Shown here: positions 7,527 to 15,855 of the stretch, piece by piece
How the letters are laid out: each line of letters begins with the position of its first letter
How positions within the stretch are numbered: position 1 is the first letter of the stretch
Assembly (NCBI GenBank): GCA_028277645.1
Contig: JANQFV010000037.1
Location: 124,001-188,000, forward strand
Length of the DNA stretch: 64,000 bases
Direction of reading: 5' to 3'
Source: Phycisphaerae bacterium
Lineage (GTDB): Bacteria > Planctomycetota > Phycisphaerae > UBA1845 > Fen-1342
Notes under the pieces: generated by a model
The model's input: the letters and a program-made list of their open reading frames with translations, nothing else
The model's database searches: none
Told to the model about the DNA's origin: nothing
Made by a program: the position numbers and the translations under genes

Positions 7527-9743
7527 CTACAGCTCAGCCATATATACGACGCCGCGCGGACACTGCGACGCGCAGATCCCGCAGCCCTTGCAGTAGTCGT
7601 AGTTGAATTCGTACTCGCCCTGCCCGGTGTGACGCATGATGCCCTCCGGGCAATACGAGATGCAGCGGTCGCAGTCGTTGCAGACGCCGCAACTCATACA
7701 GCGTTCCGCCTCCAGCGCCGCCGACGCGTGCCCCGGCTCATCGACCATCCCCAAGCGCACTTCCGTGAAGCTGTGCTGGCGGACCTTCGGCGGCACCACC
7801 ACACCCTTCTCGCTCGGCGCGTGCGCGAACACGTGCATCGTCATCCGCTCGGCGGTCGCCACCTCTTCCGGCGGCGGTGGGAACAAATCTTCATCCGTCA
7901 GCGTCTTGTGAATGTGCAGCGCGGCGCTGTGGCCGCTGCCAATCGCCGCGGTAACCGTGCCGTCATTCGTCGCAAAATCGCCGCCCGAGAAGATCGGACA
8001 CTCCGTGACGCCGAGGTACGCGTCGCCCTCTTTGACTTCCGCCCCCTCAGGGAAGATCGATAGATCCGGAGTTTGTCCCAGCGCCGCGATCACGCGGTCG
8101 CAACGAATCTCGAACTGCGCATCCTCGCTCTCGATCGGCACCGGACGACGACGTCCGGACTCGTCCGGCTCGCCCAGCTCCATACGCTGACACGTCAGCA
8201 CCGGACCGTTGGCGTCCTGGCGTAACTGCAACGGCGATACAAGCTCGCTGAGCTGAATGCCCTCTTCGAGCGCCTCGTCGATCTCTTCCTTGATCGCCGG
8301 CATTTCGTTGCGCGTGCGGCGGTAGATCACGTGCACGTGCCGCGCGCCGATGCGTTTCGCGGTTCGAGCCGCATCCATCGCGGTATTACCGCCGCCGACC
8401 ACAACCACGCGCTGCCCGGTAAGAAACTCCTCTTGCTTGCGGGCCGCATCGAGAAAGTCAATTCCCTGCGTGACGATGTCGGACGATGCGTGCCCCAGGT
8501 TTAACGCCCGACTCTCCTGCAGGCCGGTTCCGACGAACACCGCATCGAACTCACGCGACATCTCCAGCAGAATCTGCCGGTTAATCCGCTGCTGCGTTCG
8601 CACCTCGACGCCGTGCCGAATCACGAAGCTGATCTCGCGATCCAGCACGTCGCGCGGCAGGCGATAGCTCGGAATGCCGGTCCGCATTACGCCGCCGAGT
8701 TCCTTGTCGGCCTCGAACAGCGTCACCGGATAGCCCAGCTTCGCCAGGTGATACGTCGCCGCCAACCCGGCCGGCCCACTGCCGATCACCGCGATCCGCT
8801 CCGTGCGCGTCGGTTTCGTCACCTCCGGCCACGCCGCATGATCCGCCGTGTAACGCTCGATCTCGCGCACGTTCACCGGCTCGTCATGTTCCCGCCGATT
8901 GCACACTTCCATGCACGGCGCCGGACAGACACGCCCACAGATCCCCGGAAACGGCGACGTCTCCAGAATGATCCCGAGCGCCTCGTCGTACTCGCGCTTG
9001 CCCACTGCCTGCACGAAGTCGCGCACGCGGTTCCCCGCCGGGCAGCCGTCATTGCACGGCGGCGTCAAGCCGTGGCGGTGCGGGTGACTCGTCGCCCACG
9101 AACCAGTCTTGATCGTCGGCATGCCACCAATGTCTGCGTCGAGAATGCTCGCTGCCTCGCTGCTTTTGGGCCGAGCCAGATCCTCCGCCTTGCCGGCCAA
9201 CGCCGCGGTCCGCACCTGCTCGAACGCCGTTTCGGCCGAGACGACGTTTCCGCCGCCAAACCCCACCAGGTCCAGCGCTCCGCGCACATCGCCAATCTGC
9301 AAGCCGAGCACCTTGCCAATCGCCCCCAGCATCGTCGTATTCACGATCGGCACGGCCTTTGTGCCCAGACCGTTCTCCACGGCCAGCGCCGTCGCATCAA
9401 TCGTCGCCACGTTTCGCCCGGGGAACATCTCCGCAAACTTCTCCGGCGGCTCGGCGGAGTTCAGCACGATCCACCCGCCGGGTTTGAGCCCCATCGTCAC
9501 CCGCGGCGCAATCAGCATGCGGTCGATCACGATGACATGATCCGGTTCACGCACCTGATTGTGGTTCGTGATCTCGTCGTCATCAATTCGCACGTATGCC
9601 TGCACCGGGGCACCGGACCGCTCGGCGGCGTAGACGCCGAAGGCCTGTACGTGCTTGTCCTGAAGGAAGTAAGCGGAGGAGATCAGCTTGGCTAGCGTCA
9701 CACCCCCCTGGCCCCCGCGACCAAAAATCGTCATTTCCGTCAT
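7527..9743 (-). CDS. fusion: POR gamma subunit + GltD-like FAD/NAD(P) oxidoreductase + 2[4Fe-4S] ferredoxin
   Basis: A 738-aa three-part protein. Residues ~1-190 are the gamma subunit of a 2-oxoacid:ferredoxin oxidoreductase (GRGGQGGVTLAKLI, then GFGGGNVVSAET). Residues ~225-300 are a Cys-rich iron-sulfur domain (CNDGCPAGN, CGRVCPAPCMEVC). Residues ~315-620 are a GltD-type flavoprotein with FAD (IGSGPAGLAA) and NAD(P) (VVVGGGNTAMDAAR) Rossmann motifs. Residues ~682-738 form a dicluster ferredoxin (CMSCGVCNDCDRC, CKGCGICASQCP). It leads the operon with porA and porB. The fusion implies that electrons released by 2-oxoacid oxidation can pass through ferredoxin-type clusters to FAD and NAD(P), or in reverse. 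It starts at ATG 9743 with AGGTG six bases upstream. Confidence 0.9.
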   Translation of the reverse strand: MTEMTIFGRGGQGGVTLAKLISSAYFLQDKHVQAFGVYAAERSGAPVQAYVRIDDDEITNHNQVREPDHVIVIDRMLIAPRVTMGLKPGGWIVLNSAEPPEKFAEMFPGRNVATIDATALAVENGLGTKAVPIVNTTMLGAIGKVLGLQIGDVRGALDLVGFGGGNVVSAETAFEQVRTAALAGKAEDLARPKSSEAASILDADIGGMPTIKTGSWATSHPHRHGLTPPCNDGCPAGNRVRDFVQAVGKREYDEALGIILETSPFPGICGRVCPAPCMEVCNRREHDEPVNVREIERYTADHAAWPEVTKPTRTERIAVIGSGPAGLAATYHLAKLGYPVTLFEADKELGGVMRTGIPSYRLPRDVLDREISFVIRHGVEVRTQQRINRQILLEMSREFDAVFVGTGLQESRALNLGHASSDIVTQGIDFLDAARKQEEFLTGQRVVVVGGGNTAMDAARTAKRIGARHVHVIYRRTRNEMPAIKEEIDEALEEGIQLSELVSPLQLRQDANGPVLTCQRMELGEPDESGRRRPVPIESEDAQFEIRCDRVIAALGQTPDLSIFPEGAEVKEGDAYLGVTECPIFSGGDFATNDGTVTAAIGSGHSAALHIHKTLTDEDLFPPPPEEVATAERMTMHVFAHAPSEKGVVVPPKVRQHSFTEVRLGMVDEPGHASAALEAERCMSCGVCNDCDRCISYCPEGIMRHTGQGEYEFNYDYCKGCGICASQCPRGVVYMAEL

Positions 9744-10029
9744 GCGACACCTGCGTTGTCAGGCCGGCGGACGGCGCCGCCGTCCCGCGAATCGGAATGA
9801 GATGGCACTACCGGTCAAGTTCCCTTTTACCGGTCCCTCCTAACGAGTTCAATCGCCTGCAAGTCGTATTCCGATCGTTATATCCAATACGAATCCCCCG
9901 GATCGCGTTTAGGACGCGTCGGGCGGGTCCGTGTGGCGGCGCGCGCTTAGACGGCCCCCGGCGATTTGCGGAATTTTCGCCCCTTTTTGGGGATTTCCGC
10001 GCGCGTTGAACGCTTTGTGCATCTGCGCC

Positions 10030-11097
10030 TCAGAGCGCGACGCGGATCTTGCCCTCACGCCACTCCGCGATCAACGCGCGGAAGTCCTGCACCATCAACG
10101 CCAATCGCTCAGACGATATCAATAACGCTTCGTACAGCTTGTCATCCATCAGCATCCGCCCCACCGTGCCTTCGCCCGCAGCCATCTGACGCGTCACTAC
10201 AGAAAGGTTGTCCAACACCGAATCCATGCGCCCCAGGCTACCCGCCGACTGTTCCGCAAGCGTTGTCAACCGCGTGTCGAGGTTCACCAGCGTTGCGTCC
10301 GCCCGCTCCACAAGCCGCCGTCCGTCCGCAACGAACTCGTTCACGCCCGTAGCCGCGCCGTCCAATTCGTTCATCACCTTAACACCCTGCTCCGACATCG
10401 AGTGCAGATTGGCCACCGCGTCGCGCAACTCACTCTTGACCGCGGGATCACCCAGCACGTCGTTGAAGTGCTTCAACGTCCCGTCGAAACGCGCCACCAC
10501 AGTCGATAGATTTCCTTGCAATCCGCCCGGAGAATCCACGTCCGTCGGCGACCGCTGCGCAAGCAGTTGCTCCATTTCCTCCAGCACGGGCGTCAGCGCC
10601 TCGGCTGCATCGCCGATCTGCCGGGCAGTCGTCTGGAACGTCGACACCACCCCCGGCGGGAAGATCGAGTCCATCGCGCTGCGAATCGAGCCGTCCAACG
10701 TCGCGCCGGCCTCCAGCCACTCGCCGCTGGGGGCCGCGGCGACAATCTCGATCGGCGGCCGTCCCTGCCCCAGCACGGGTTCGGTCGTTCGGGCCCGACT
10801 GCCGGCCGGAATACGGTACTCGCGATCGATCGATACTGTCACGTCCACGCCCGCGTCAAGCGTGTCCGGGTCGAACAGATCCACGTCCAGAACGCGGCCG
10901 ATCGTAATCCCGCGAATCGTCACCAGATTCCCCGGCCGTATACCGGCGACCTCGTCAAACCGGATGTGCAGCGGATAGCTCTGACCCTGCATCAGCCATG
11001 TCGGCCCCGATCCGAATAGAACCACTAAGACCGCCAACGCGGCGAGCCCCACCAGCATGAACAACCCCACGATCAGGTTCTGACGTGTTTCGGCCAT
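10030..11097 (-). CDS. MlaD/MCE-domain protein
   Basis: A 355-aa protein with an N-terminal membrane anchor (residues ~9-29, IVGLFMLVGLAALAVLVVLFG). It is followed by an MCE domain (~39-118; RFDEVAGIRPGNLVTIRGI, then the GQGRPPIEI turn). The remaining ~230 residues are predicted long helices, as in MCE proteins that bridge the periplasm. MCE proteins carry lipids between inner and outer membranes as part of an ABC system. No mlaE or mlaF gene is beside it, so its ABC partners must be encoded elsewhere. It is divergent from the response regulator and ends in WREGKIRVAL without a lipoprotein motif. Confidence 0.88.
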   Translation of the reverse strand: MAETRQNLIVGLFMLVGLAALAVLVVLFGSGPTWLMQGQSYPLHIRFDEVAGIRPGNLVTIRGITIGRVLDVDLFDPDTLDAGVDVTVSIDREYRIPAGSRARTTEPVLGQGRPPIEIVAAAPSGEWLEAGATLDGSIRSAMDSIFPPGVVSTFQTTARQIGDAAEALTPVLEEMEQLLAQRSPTDVDSPGGLQGNLSTVVARFDGTLKHFNDVLGDPAVKSELRDAVANLHSMSEQGVKVMNELDGAATGVNEFVADGRRLVERADATLVNLDTRLTTLAEQSAGSLGRMDSVLDNLSVVTRQMAAGEGTVGRMLMDDKLYEALLISSERLALMVQDFRALIAEWREGKIRVAL

Positions 11098-11171
11098 GAT
11101 TTTGACTCCGTGCGCGGCTCGTCGGCGAACCTCCTGCCCGCCGGCGTGTATTACCCCGTAGTGGCGCCAAG

Positions 11172-11200
11172 TTGTCGTCTATGGGCGGCAATACTACACT
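11172..11200 (+). promoter_or_regulatory. probable sigma-70 promoter of the response regulator
   Basis: TTGTCG at 11172-11177 and TACACT at 11195-11200 are spaced by 17 bases, each matching consensus at four of six positions. Transcription would start near 11207, about 20 nt before the GTG at 11227. It lies in the short divergent gap with the MCE gene. Confidence 0.5.
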
Positions 11201-11226
11201 GTGTGGATTCAAAGAAGGAGAGGCGT

Positions 11227-11622
11227 GTGCCCGGCAACCTGGAAGGCAAATCCATCCTCGTCGTCGATGACGACCCTGACATCCTGACCGCGATCAGCAC
11301 CGGCCTCAGCGATACCGGGGCCAAGCTCGAGACCGCCAGCGACGGTAACGCCGCCGCCCAACTCGCCGAGACCGGCGAGTTCGATCTGGTCATCCTAGAC
11401 GTCATGCTGCCGCAGAAAAGCGGCTTTCTGGTGCTCGAGAAGCTGCGCCAGGGCAAACCACGCGGCGCGGGCCCCAAAGTGGTCATGATCACAGGCAACC
11501 AGGGCAAGCGCCACCGCCAGTATGCGGAAGCGCTGGGCGTCGATGATTACCTGAACAAGCCGTTCCGCATGGAGCGCCTGCTCGAAACCCTGGAGAAGCT
11601 CCTCGCACCACGAGACACTTGA
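11227..11622 (+). CDS. single-domain response regulator (receiver only)
   Basis: A 131-aa receiver domain with no output domain. It has the acidic pocket VVDDDPD, the phosphoacceptor Asp in DLVILDVMLP, the Thr switch residue in VVMITGNQ and the conserved Lys in LNKPF. The GTG at 11227 is chosen because AAGGAG lies just upstream and the ORF from 11110 only adds unrelated residues. It presumably relays a phosphate to a partner protein, as CheY or Spo0F do. No histidine kinase is adjacent, so its partner is unknown. Confidence 0.92.
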   Translation: MPGNLEGKSILVVDDDPDILTAISTGLSDTGAKLETASDGNAAAQLAETGEFDLVILDVMLPQKSGFLVLEKLRQGKPRGAGPKVVMITGNQGKRHRQYAEALGVDDYLNKPFRMERLLETLEKLLAPRDT

Positions 11623-11984
11623 GCACATGTGGAGCCGAATCGACATAATCTACTCGAAACATTGCGAGACGCGTCGATCGACCAAGTCACACGCCGTACT
11701 GAACCATCGCCCAGACGCGCTGGTGATCCCGTGGGTGAGTTCCGCAATAGACGTTGCACTGAAGGACAGACAACTGCGGAATCATTATCGGACTATTGTG
11801 GCGAATTGACTTACGCCGTCAGAACGCTACCCTACAGGGCTATTCCTGCGCGATACGATCTATTGGTCCTGTCGGCGTGGACACATGGTCGTCAAAGGGC
11901 GTACGCATCGGCAGCTCACGGGAGGTCACTTCACCATGATGCGTATAATTAACCGCATTCATTGGCGAAGCCGATACGTTTGTC
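11623..11984 (+). other. 362-bp gap upstream of the toxin-antitoxin-like pair
   Basis: No convincing coding frame is seen: a 107-codon plus-strand frame (11629-11952) is Arg-rich, with no recognisable features or ribosome site. Base composition becomes less GC-rich towards the right. A perfect TATAAT at 11944-11949 is the only clear signal. No hairpin terminator for the response regulator was found. Confidence 0.5.
11944..11949 (+). promoter_or_regulatory. -10 element ahead of the 12003-12800 gene pair
   Basis: A perfect TATAAT with no good -35 at 16-18 bases. If used, transcription starts near 11956, giving a short leader to ATG 12003 (or 11985). Confidence 0.4.
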
Positions 11985-12002
11985 ATGAAATCTGGGTGCA
12001 AC

Positions 12003-12485
12003 ATGGCTGAAGCGCTTGAGAAGGCCGAGCGGCACGCGCGGCTGTATGCTGAAAGCCAGCAGGACGCGTGGGCTCGTATACAGCAAAAGCACGACCAAGC
12101 CATGCTCGTCTTGGACATAGAAGATCTTGTCGATCACGGTCTCTTCGTGCTGCGTCTGTGGCTTCGCCACGCCGAACAGTGGCATATGTGGGTGTCGCAG
12201 GACGCGGAGCGATACGATGCACAGTCTCACGAGCTTCTAAATGAGATTGAGAAACTGGCCGTCGACGCAACCAATGGCACGCTTCGCCTCGTCGAGAAAG
12301 CGAAGAACTGGGGCTACGAGATCGAACGCGAAACCGAGTTCGAACAACTAGCGCACGACGTCTTGGGCTGCGCGCGGCAACCGGGCGAGCAGTTTCGCGA
12401 CGTGGCCTTTCGCAAACTCGGCGCCGACGCAGTCAACGAGCACGAACGCGGTAAGACGAAAGAGATCGGCCACTGGGGAGAGTAA
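12003..12485 (+). CDS. helical protein of unknown function, upstream partner of a RelE/HigB-like toxin
   Basis: I do not recognise this 160-aa protein. It is predicted mostly alpha-helical and charged (MAEALEKAERHARLYAES, then HELLNEIEKLAVDATNG), with a Trp/His-rich patch (LRLWLRHAEQWHMWV) and no membrane segment. The C-terminus is polar and ends HWGE. ATG 12003 has a weak GGGTG upstream; ATG 11985, in frame, adds six residues. Its stop at 12483-12485 abuts the GTG of the toxin-like gene, so the two are translationally linked. In type II toxin-antitoxin operons the antitoxin often comes first. That is the reason to suspect it is an antitoxin, but no DNA-binding motif is evident. Confidence 0.65.
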   Translation: MAEALEKAERHARLYAESQQDAWARIQQKHDQAMLVLDIEDLVDHGLFVLRLWLRHAEQWHMWVSQDAERYDAQSHELLNEIEKLAVDATNGTLRLVEKAKNWGYEIERETEFEQLAHDVLGCARQPGEQFRDVAFRKLGADAVNEHERGKTKEIGHWGE

Positions 12486-12800
12486 GTGGGGGACAGCGCG
12501 CAGACACCCCGAAGCGTTCGCACGAAGGACTTCAAGAAGCTGTTCGCTGCACTTCCTGACAGGGTCAAAGAAACGGCGGTCGCACGATACGAGAACTACT
12601 TCCGCCTCGACCCATACCATCCCCTCCTCGACCGACACAATCTCTATGACGTGTCTGACGCTGCCCACGACAGTATAGCTTTCGCAATGACCTACGGATA
12701 TCGGGCGGTTGCGTTCTTTGATCAGTCCACGAGCACCTATGTCTGGTACTGGTGCGGCTCACACACCGACTACGATCGGCGATTCCGCGCCGGTCGGTAG
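12486..12800 (+). CDS. RelE/ParE/HigB-superfamily-like toxin
   Basis: A 104-aa protein starting at GTG 12486, directly after the stop of the preceding gene. The pattern follows the RelE/HigB fold: an N-terminal helix (DFKKLFAALPDRVKETAVAR), a dP.hP.L..H segment (LDPYHPLLDRHNLY), a strand with YRAVAFFD, and the C-terminal WYWCGSHTDYDRRF. The last closely resembles the W.G.H..YDR ending of HigB-like mRNA interferases. Such toxins cleave mRNA on the ribosome unless bound by their antitoxin. The family call rests on pattern only; length and order fit. Neighbouring base composition appears somewhat lower in GC, which would suit transfer. Confidence 0.65.
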   Translation: MGDSAQTPRSVRTKDFKKLFAALPDRVKETAVARYENYFRLDPYHPLLDRHNLYDVSDAAHDSIAFAMTYGYRAVAFFDQSTSTYVWYWCGSHTDYDRRFRAGR

Positions 12801-13124
12801 CCTCTCACTCCCAGCCCTTTCGTCTCATTCCGGTTGTATCAGTGAGTGTCCGGGGCAGCACGACGGCCGGCTCGTTCCGCTCGCGATGGCGGACCAACTC
12901 GGGCTGAAGCCGGTCCGCACGCCCGGTTCGTCGGCGGGCGCCACTGCCCGACGTCTCGCATCGGTCTGCTACCCCATCATTCTCCAGGGGTTCGCCGCCG
13001 CTATTGACGCGGACCTCGCCGCGCCTCAGGATACCTGTTCCCCGCTGTGCCGGTCGATGTGGGCGCCCGCTGCCGGCCGGCCTCGAGACAGCTTAAGTGA
13101 AAACCCTCGGGAGGAAAGGCACAG
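12801..13124 (+). other. 324-bp gap after the toxin-like gene
   Basis: No supported gene. It contains an inverted pair with 7-bp arms, GCGGACC at 12889-12895 and GGTCCGC at 12912-12918. The GC content returns to the window norm. The ribosome site of the next gene (GGGAGGAAAG) is at its right end. Confidence 0.5.
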
Positions 13125-13976
13125 ATGTTGCACTACCTGATTCTGCTGTTGTTGCTGTTCCCGCAAGACCAAACCGCGCCGGCGCAGACCGATGAAGTTG
13201 GCCCCGAACCGCCGCCCCCCACGTACGACCAGGGGCCGATGAAAGCCACGCTCCTGGCCATGCGCGACGTGCGCTTCTTTTATGGCGAGCAGCCCGAGCG
13301 GGCCGAGCGTGAGTCGAACTTCGCTATGCAGTTCCGCGTCGAAGGCGAGAAACTCGGCGGCATCTCCAGCTACGGCAACTTCATCCTCGACGTAGCCCTC
13401 ACCGACACCGGCGAGTCGCTGGTCGACGCGGAGAGCATCTCGGAGGAAGACCGAACGTTCACGCGGCCGAACAACATCCCGATCGAGCGTCTGCGCACCA
13501 CCGGCTTGACACTCGTGGCGCGCTGCAAGTCGCCGCCCCGCCAAGCGCAGAAGCTCACGAGTATGAAGGGCTCCGTGCGGTTGGTCCTCGCCAGCGATAC
13601 CGAATCCGTGACGATCGACAACCCGTTCCAGTACCTGAACGCGACCGTGCAGCACCCGCGTCTGAACGAGCTGGGCATCGAAGTCCGCATTCTGAAGGCA
13701 GACACGCTCGAACCCGCTCCGCCGGCAAATCGCTCCGTCGTCCTTCAGCTCAAGGCGAACGCGGCCAAGGTCCAGTCCGCCACGTTCGTGGACGGCTGGA
13801 TGCGCCCCGTGCAGAGCCGCGAGTCCAAGGCCAAGACGACCGGTGGCGAAGACTGCGTGGTACACACGCTTGATCCACAGGCAATCAACGACGACCTGCA
13901 ACTGGTGCTCGAGATTCACCCTGAAGTCGAAGAGTTGCTGGTCAAATTCGAGGAATCCGACGTCACGTTGCCGTGA
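13125..13976 (+). CDS. secreted protein of unknown function
   Basis: A 283-aa protein with a short hydrophobic N-terminal signal (LHYLILLLLLFPQDQTAPAQ) that is probably cleaved. An acidic/proline spacer follows (EVGPEPPPPTYDQGP). The rest is soluble and beta-rich. It contains an FFYGEQPERAERESNFAMQF segment and no motif I can assign. The ATG at 13125 has GGAGG about ten bases upstream. It is followed 47 bases after the stop by a strong terminator, so it is probably monocistronic. It resembles the uncharacterised exported proteins that are numerous in planctomycetes. Confidence 0.8.
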   Translation: MLHYLILLLLLFPQDQTAPAQTDEVGPEPPPPTYDQGPMKATLLAMRDVRFFYGEQPERAERESNFAMQFRVEGEKLGGISSYGNFILDVALTDTGESLVDAESISEEDRTFTRPNNIPIERLRTTGLTLVARCKSPPRQAQKLTSMKGSVRLVLASDTESVTIDNPFQYLNATVQHPRLNELGIEVRILKADTLEPAPPANRSVVLQLKANAAKVQSATFVDGWMRPVQSRESKAKTTGGEDCVVHTLDPQAINDDLQLVLEIHPEVEELLVKFEESDVTLP

Positions 13977-14023
13977 CGCCGTTCTCGGTCGGCGCATGCC
14001 CGACACAGCCCTAGCAGACTAAC

Positions 14024-14064
14024 CGACGCCCGCTGCCCCCACACGCAGCGGGCGTCGCTCGTTT
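14024..14064 (+). terminator. strong stem-loop terminator
   Basis: Perfect 13-bp stem: arms 14024-14036 (CGACGCCCGCTGC) and 14045-14057, with an 8-base loop, then CTCGTTTCG. The T-run is short, but the stem is very stable. It closes the transcript of the secreted protein. Confidence 0.7.
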
Positions 14065-14088
14065 CGTAGCGGCACACGGAACCCCAAC

Positions 14089-15432
14089 GTGAACCACAGC
14101 GAACCAACCCCGCCCAACCAATCTGCTCCCACCACCGCGGGCGAGCAACGCCCGCTCCTGAGCAACGCCTTCTATGCCGTGGTGGGCAACGGCTGCTACC
14201 ACGTTTGTCAGCTCGGCATCGTGGTTCTGCTGGCCAAGTTCGCCACGCCCGTGATTCAAGGCCAGTACTTCCTTGCCCTAGCAATCGTCGTGCCCATCAT
14301 CCTGTTCTGCGGGCTGGAATTGCGCGGCGCACTTGTCGCGGACGCCGTCGGCCAGTTTCCGGTCGGCGCGTACCTCTCACTGCGTCGTCGAATGCTCGTC
14401 CCGGCGACGATTCTACTGAGCAGCGTCTTGGTGGGTTTCGCGCTGACCGGTACAGCGACCGGGGCACTCCTTTTGCTCGGCGGCGTATTCGCTATGCGCC
14501 TGCTCTGGTCCTGGTCCGAAGTTGGCTGGGGCACGTTTCAGCGGCGCGAGCGGCTCGACCTGCTCGCCGCAACTATGATCCTCCGCGGCGGCGTCACGCT
14601 GCTGCCATTCACAGTCCTGTTGCCTCTGGCAACACACGGCGTCTTGGCCAACTTGTCGCCGCAGACCGCGACCGGCTTCGCAGCCGTACTCGCGGCAGTG
14701 GGCGTCGCCGTCGTCTGGGCCCTGTTCGACCGACCGCGCGTTTACGACGCCACGCGCTGGGATCTGGGACACCGGCGGGGACAGTTATCCGCGCTACTAT
14801 GGCAAACCTTGCCCCTCGGCATCGTCGCGCTGGTAATCAACCTCTGCGACAGCGTCCCCCGCCTCGTGCTCGAGGGTCAGCCGGACGGCACGCAGCAGCT
14901 CGGCTACTTCGGTGCGCTCGCGCACATCACCCTGGCCGGCAACCTCTTCATCACGCAGGTCGCTACCGCGGCCGCGAACCGCCTAGCCCGCTCCTACCAG
15001 ACCGACCTGCCGGCATTCTGGCGCTTGGGTGGACGGCTGATCATCCTCGCGCTGGCAATTGGCGCGGCATTTACGACGCTCGCGTTCCTGTGCGGCCACT
15101 GGATTCTCCGAGTCCTCTACACGCCTGACTACGCCGCGTACACCATCGAGTTCCAGATCGTCGTCATCGCCCAGAGCATCACGCTGCTGACAAACGTCCT
15201 GGGCATCGCGGCAACGCACATGCGCCTGTTTCGGATCCAGGTGCCGGCCCAGATGCTCACGCTGGCGGCCACCACCATTGCCGCCGTGATCCTCATTCCC
15301 CGCGACCCAATTCGCGGCGCCGCCTGGACACTCCTCGCCCGCGCCGGCGTGCAGCTCGTGGGATACGTGGGCTGCGTCACGTGGGGTTTGGCCACTCGGG
15401 ACCCACGTGGGACAGACGACGACGGCGACTGA
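14089..15432 (+). CDS. polysaccharide/lipid-linked oligosaccharide flippase-like membrane protein
   Basis: A 447-aa polytopic protein with about 12-14 hydrophobic segments, for example GYLSLRRRMLVPATILLSSV and LTLAATTIAAVILI. The layout is that of the Wzx/MOP (polysaccharide transport) exporter superfamily. The N-terminal ~25 residues are polar. These proteins flip undecaprenyl-linked glycans across the inner membrane. No glycosyltransferases are adjacent, so the glycan is unknown. The GTG start at 14089 has no strong Shine-Dalgarno; an internal start is possible but would remove only polar residues. The family call is by topology and general pattern. Confidence 0.75.
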   Translation: MNHSEPTPPNQSAPTTAGEQRPLLSNAFYAVVGNGCYHVCQLGIVVLLAKFATPVIQGQYFLALAIVVPIILFCGLELRGALVADAVGQFPVGAYLSLRRRMLVPATILLSSVLVGFALTGTATGALLLLGGVFAMRLLWSWSEVGWGTFQRRERLDLLAATMILRGGVTLLPFTVLLPLATHGVLANLSPQTATGFAAVLAAVGVAVVWALFDRPRVYDATRWDLGHRRGQLSALLWQTLPLGIVALVINLCDSVPRLVLEGQPDGTQQLGYFGALAHITLAGNLFITQVATAAANRLARSYQTDLPAFWRLGGRLIILALAIGAAFTTLAFLCGHWILRVLYTPDYAAYTIEFQIVVIAQSITLLTNVLGIAATHMRLFRIQVPAQMLTLAATTIAAVILIPRDPIRGAAWTLLARAGVQLVGYVGCVTWGLATRDPRGTDDDGD

Positions 15433-15504
15433 TATCTGATTCGCGGGGGGGAATCGACAGGCTCGGCTTTCACCGCAGCGATCATCGGGTGGTGATGGGG
15501 GAAA

Positions 15505-15579
15505 CGAGGCCGACGGGACTCGAACCCGCAACCTCCGGCGTGACAGGCCGGCGCTCTAGACCAATTGAGCTACGGCCCC
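15505..15579 (-). tRNA. tRNA-Asp (GTC)
   Basis: Read on the minus strand from 15579: acceptor GGGGCCG, a D-arm with the AGCTCAATTGGT type loop, an anticodon loop with GTC inside CCTGTCACG, and a T-arm with GGTTCGAGTCCC. The 3' acceptor strand is CGGCCTC, pairing all seven positions with one G-T wobble, followed by discriminator G73, as expected for Asp. CCA is not encoded. Length is 75 nt including the discriminator. A strong promoter precedes it. Confidence 0.95.
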
Positions 15580-15618
15580 ATTCACCATTTGCTCCGGCCA
15601 ACGCCGAGACAGACCCGT

Positions 15619-15647
15619 AGTATTGCACGCGCTCGAAAGCCTGTCAA
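15619..15647 (-). promoter_or_regulatory. sigma-70 promoter of tRNA-Asp
   Basis: On the minus strand, TTGACA (15647-15642) is followed after exactly 17 bases by AATACT (15624-15619). The -35 is a perfect match and the -10 is at five of six positions. The start site would be near 15612, about 33 nt before the mature tRNA. Confidence 0.8.
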
Positions 15648-15855
15648 ACGCATTTCCACCACGCCGCTACGTCCTGGAAAACCACATTGGCGGACCGCGA
15701 GCGCGGCGGACGTCATCTGGTACGTGGCGCAGCGGTCGACTAACATGCCGAGTTTGGGGTGGCGATATCAAATCCGCGTAATCACGCACGCGGAGAGGCA
15801 TGATCGCCCCCCGGGATGTTGAGCCGCGTGCGACGCGCGGGGAGCCTGCGAACCA

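Noticed and set aside
11629-11952. A 107-codon plus-strand frame after the response regulator.
   Set aside because: Arg-rich, no ribosome site, no hydrophobic or motif pattern; probably chance.
12709-13140. A 143-codon plus-strand frame overlapping the toxin-like gene.
   Set aside because: It lies in another frame of the toxin gene and runs through the gap with low-complexity Arg/Ser/Ala composition.
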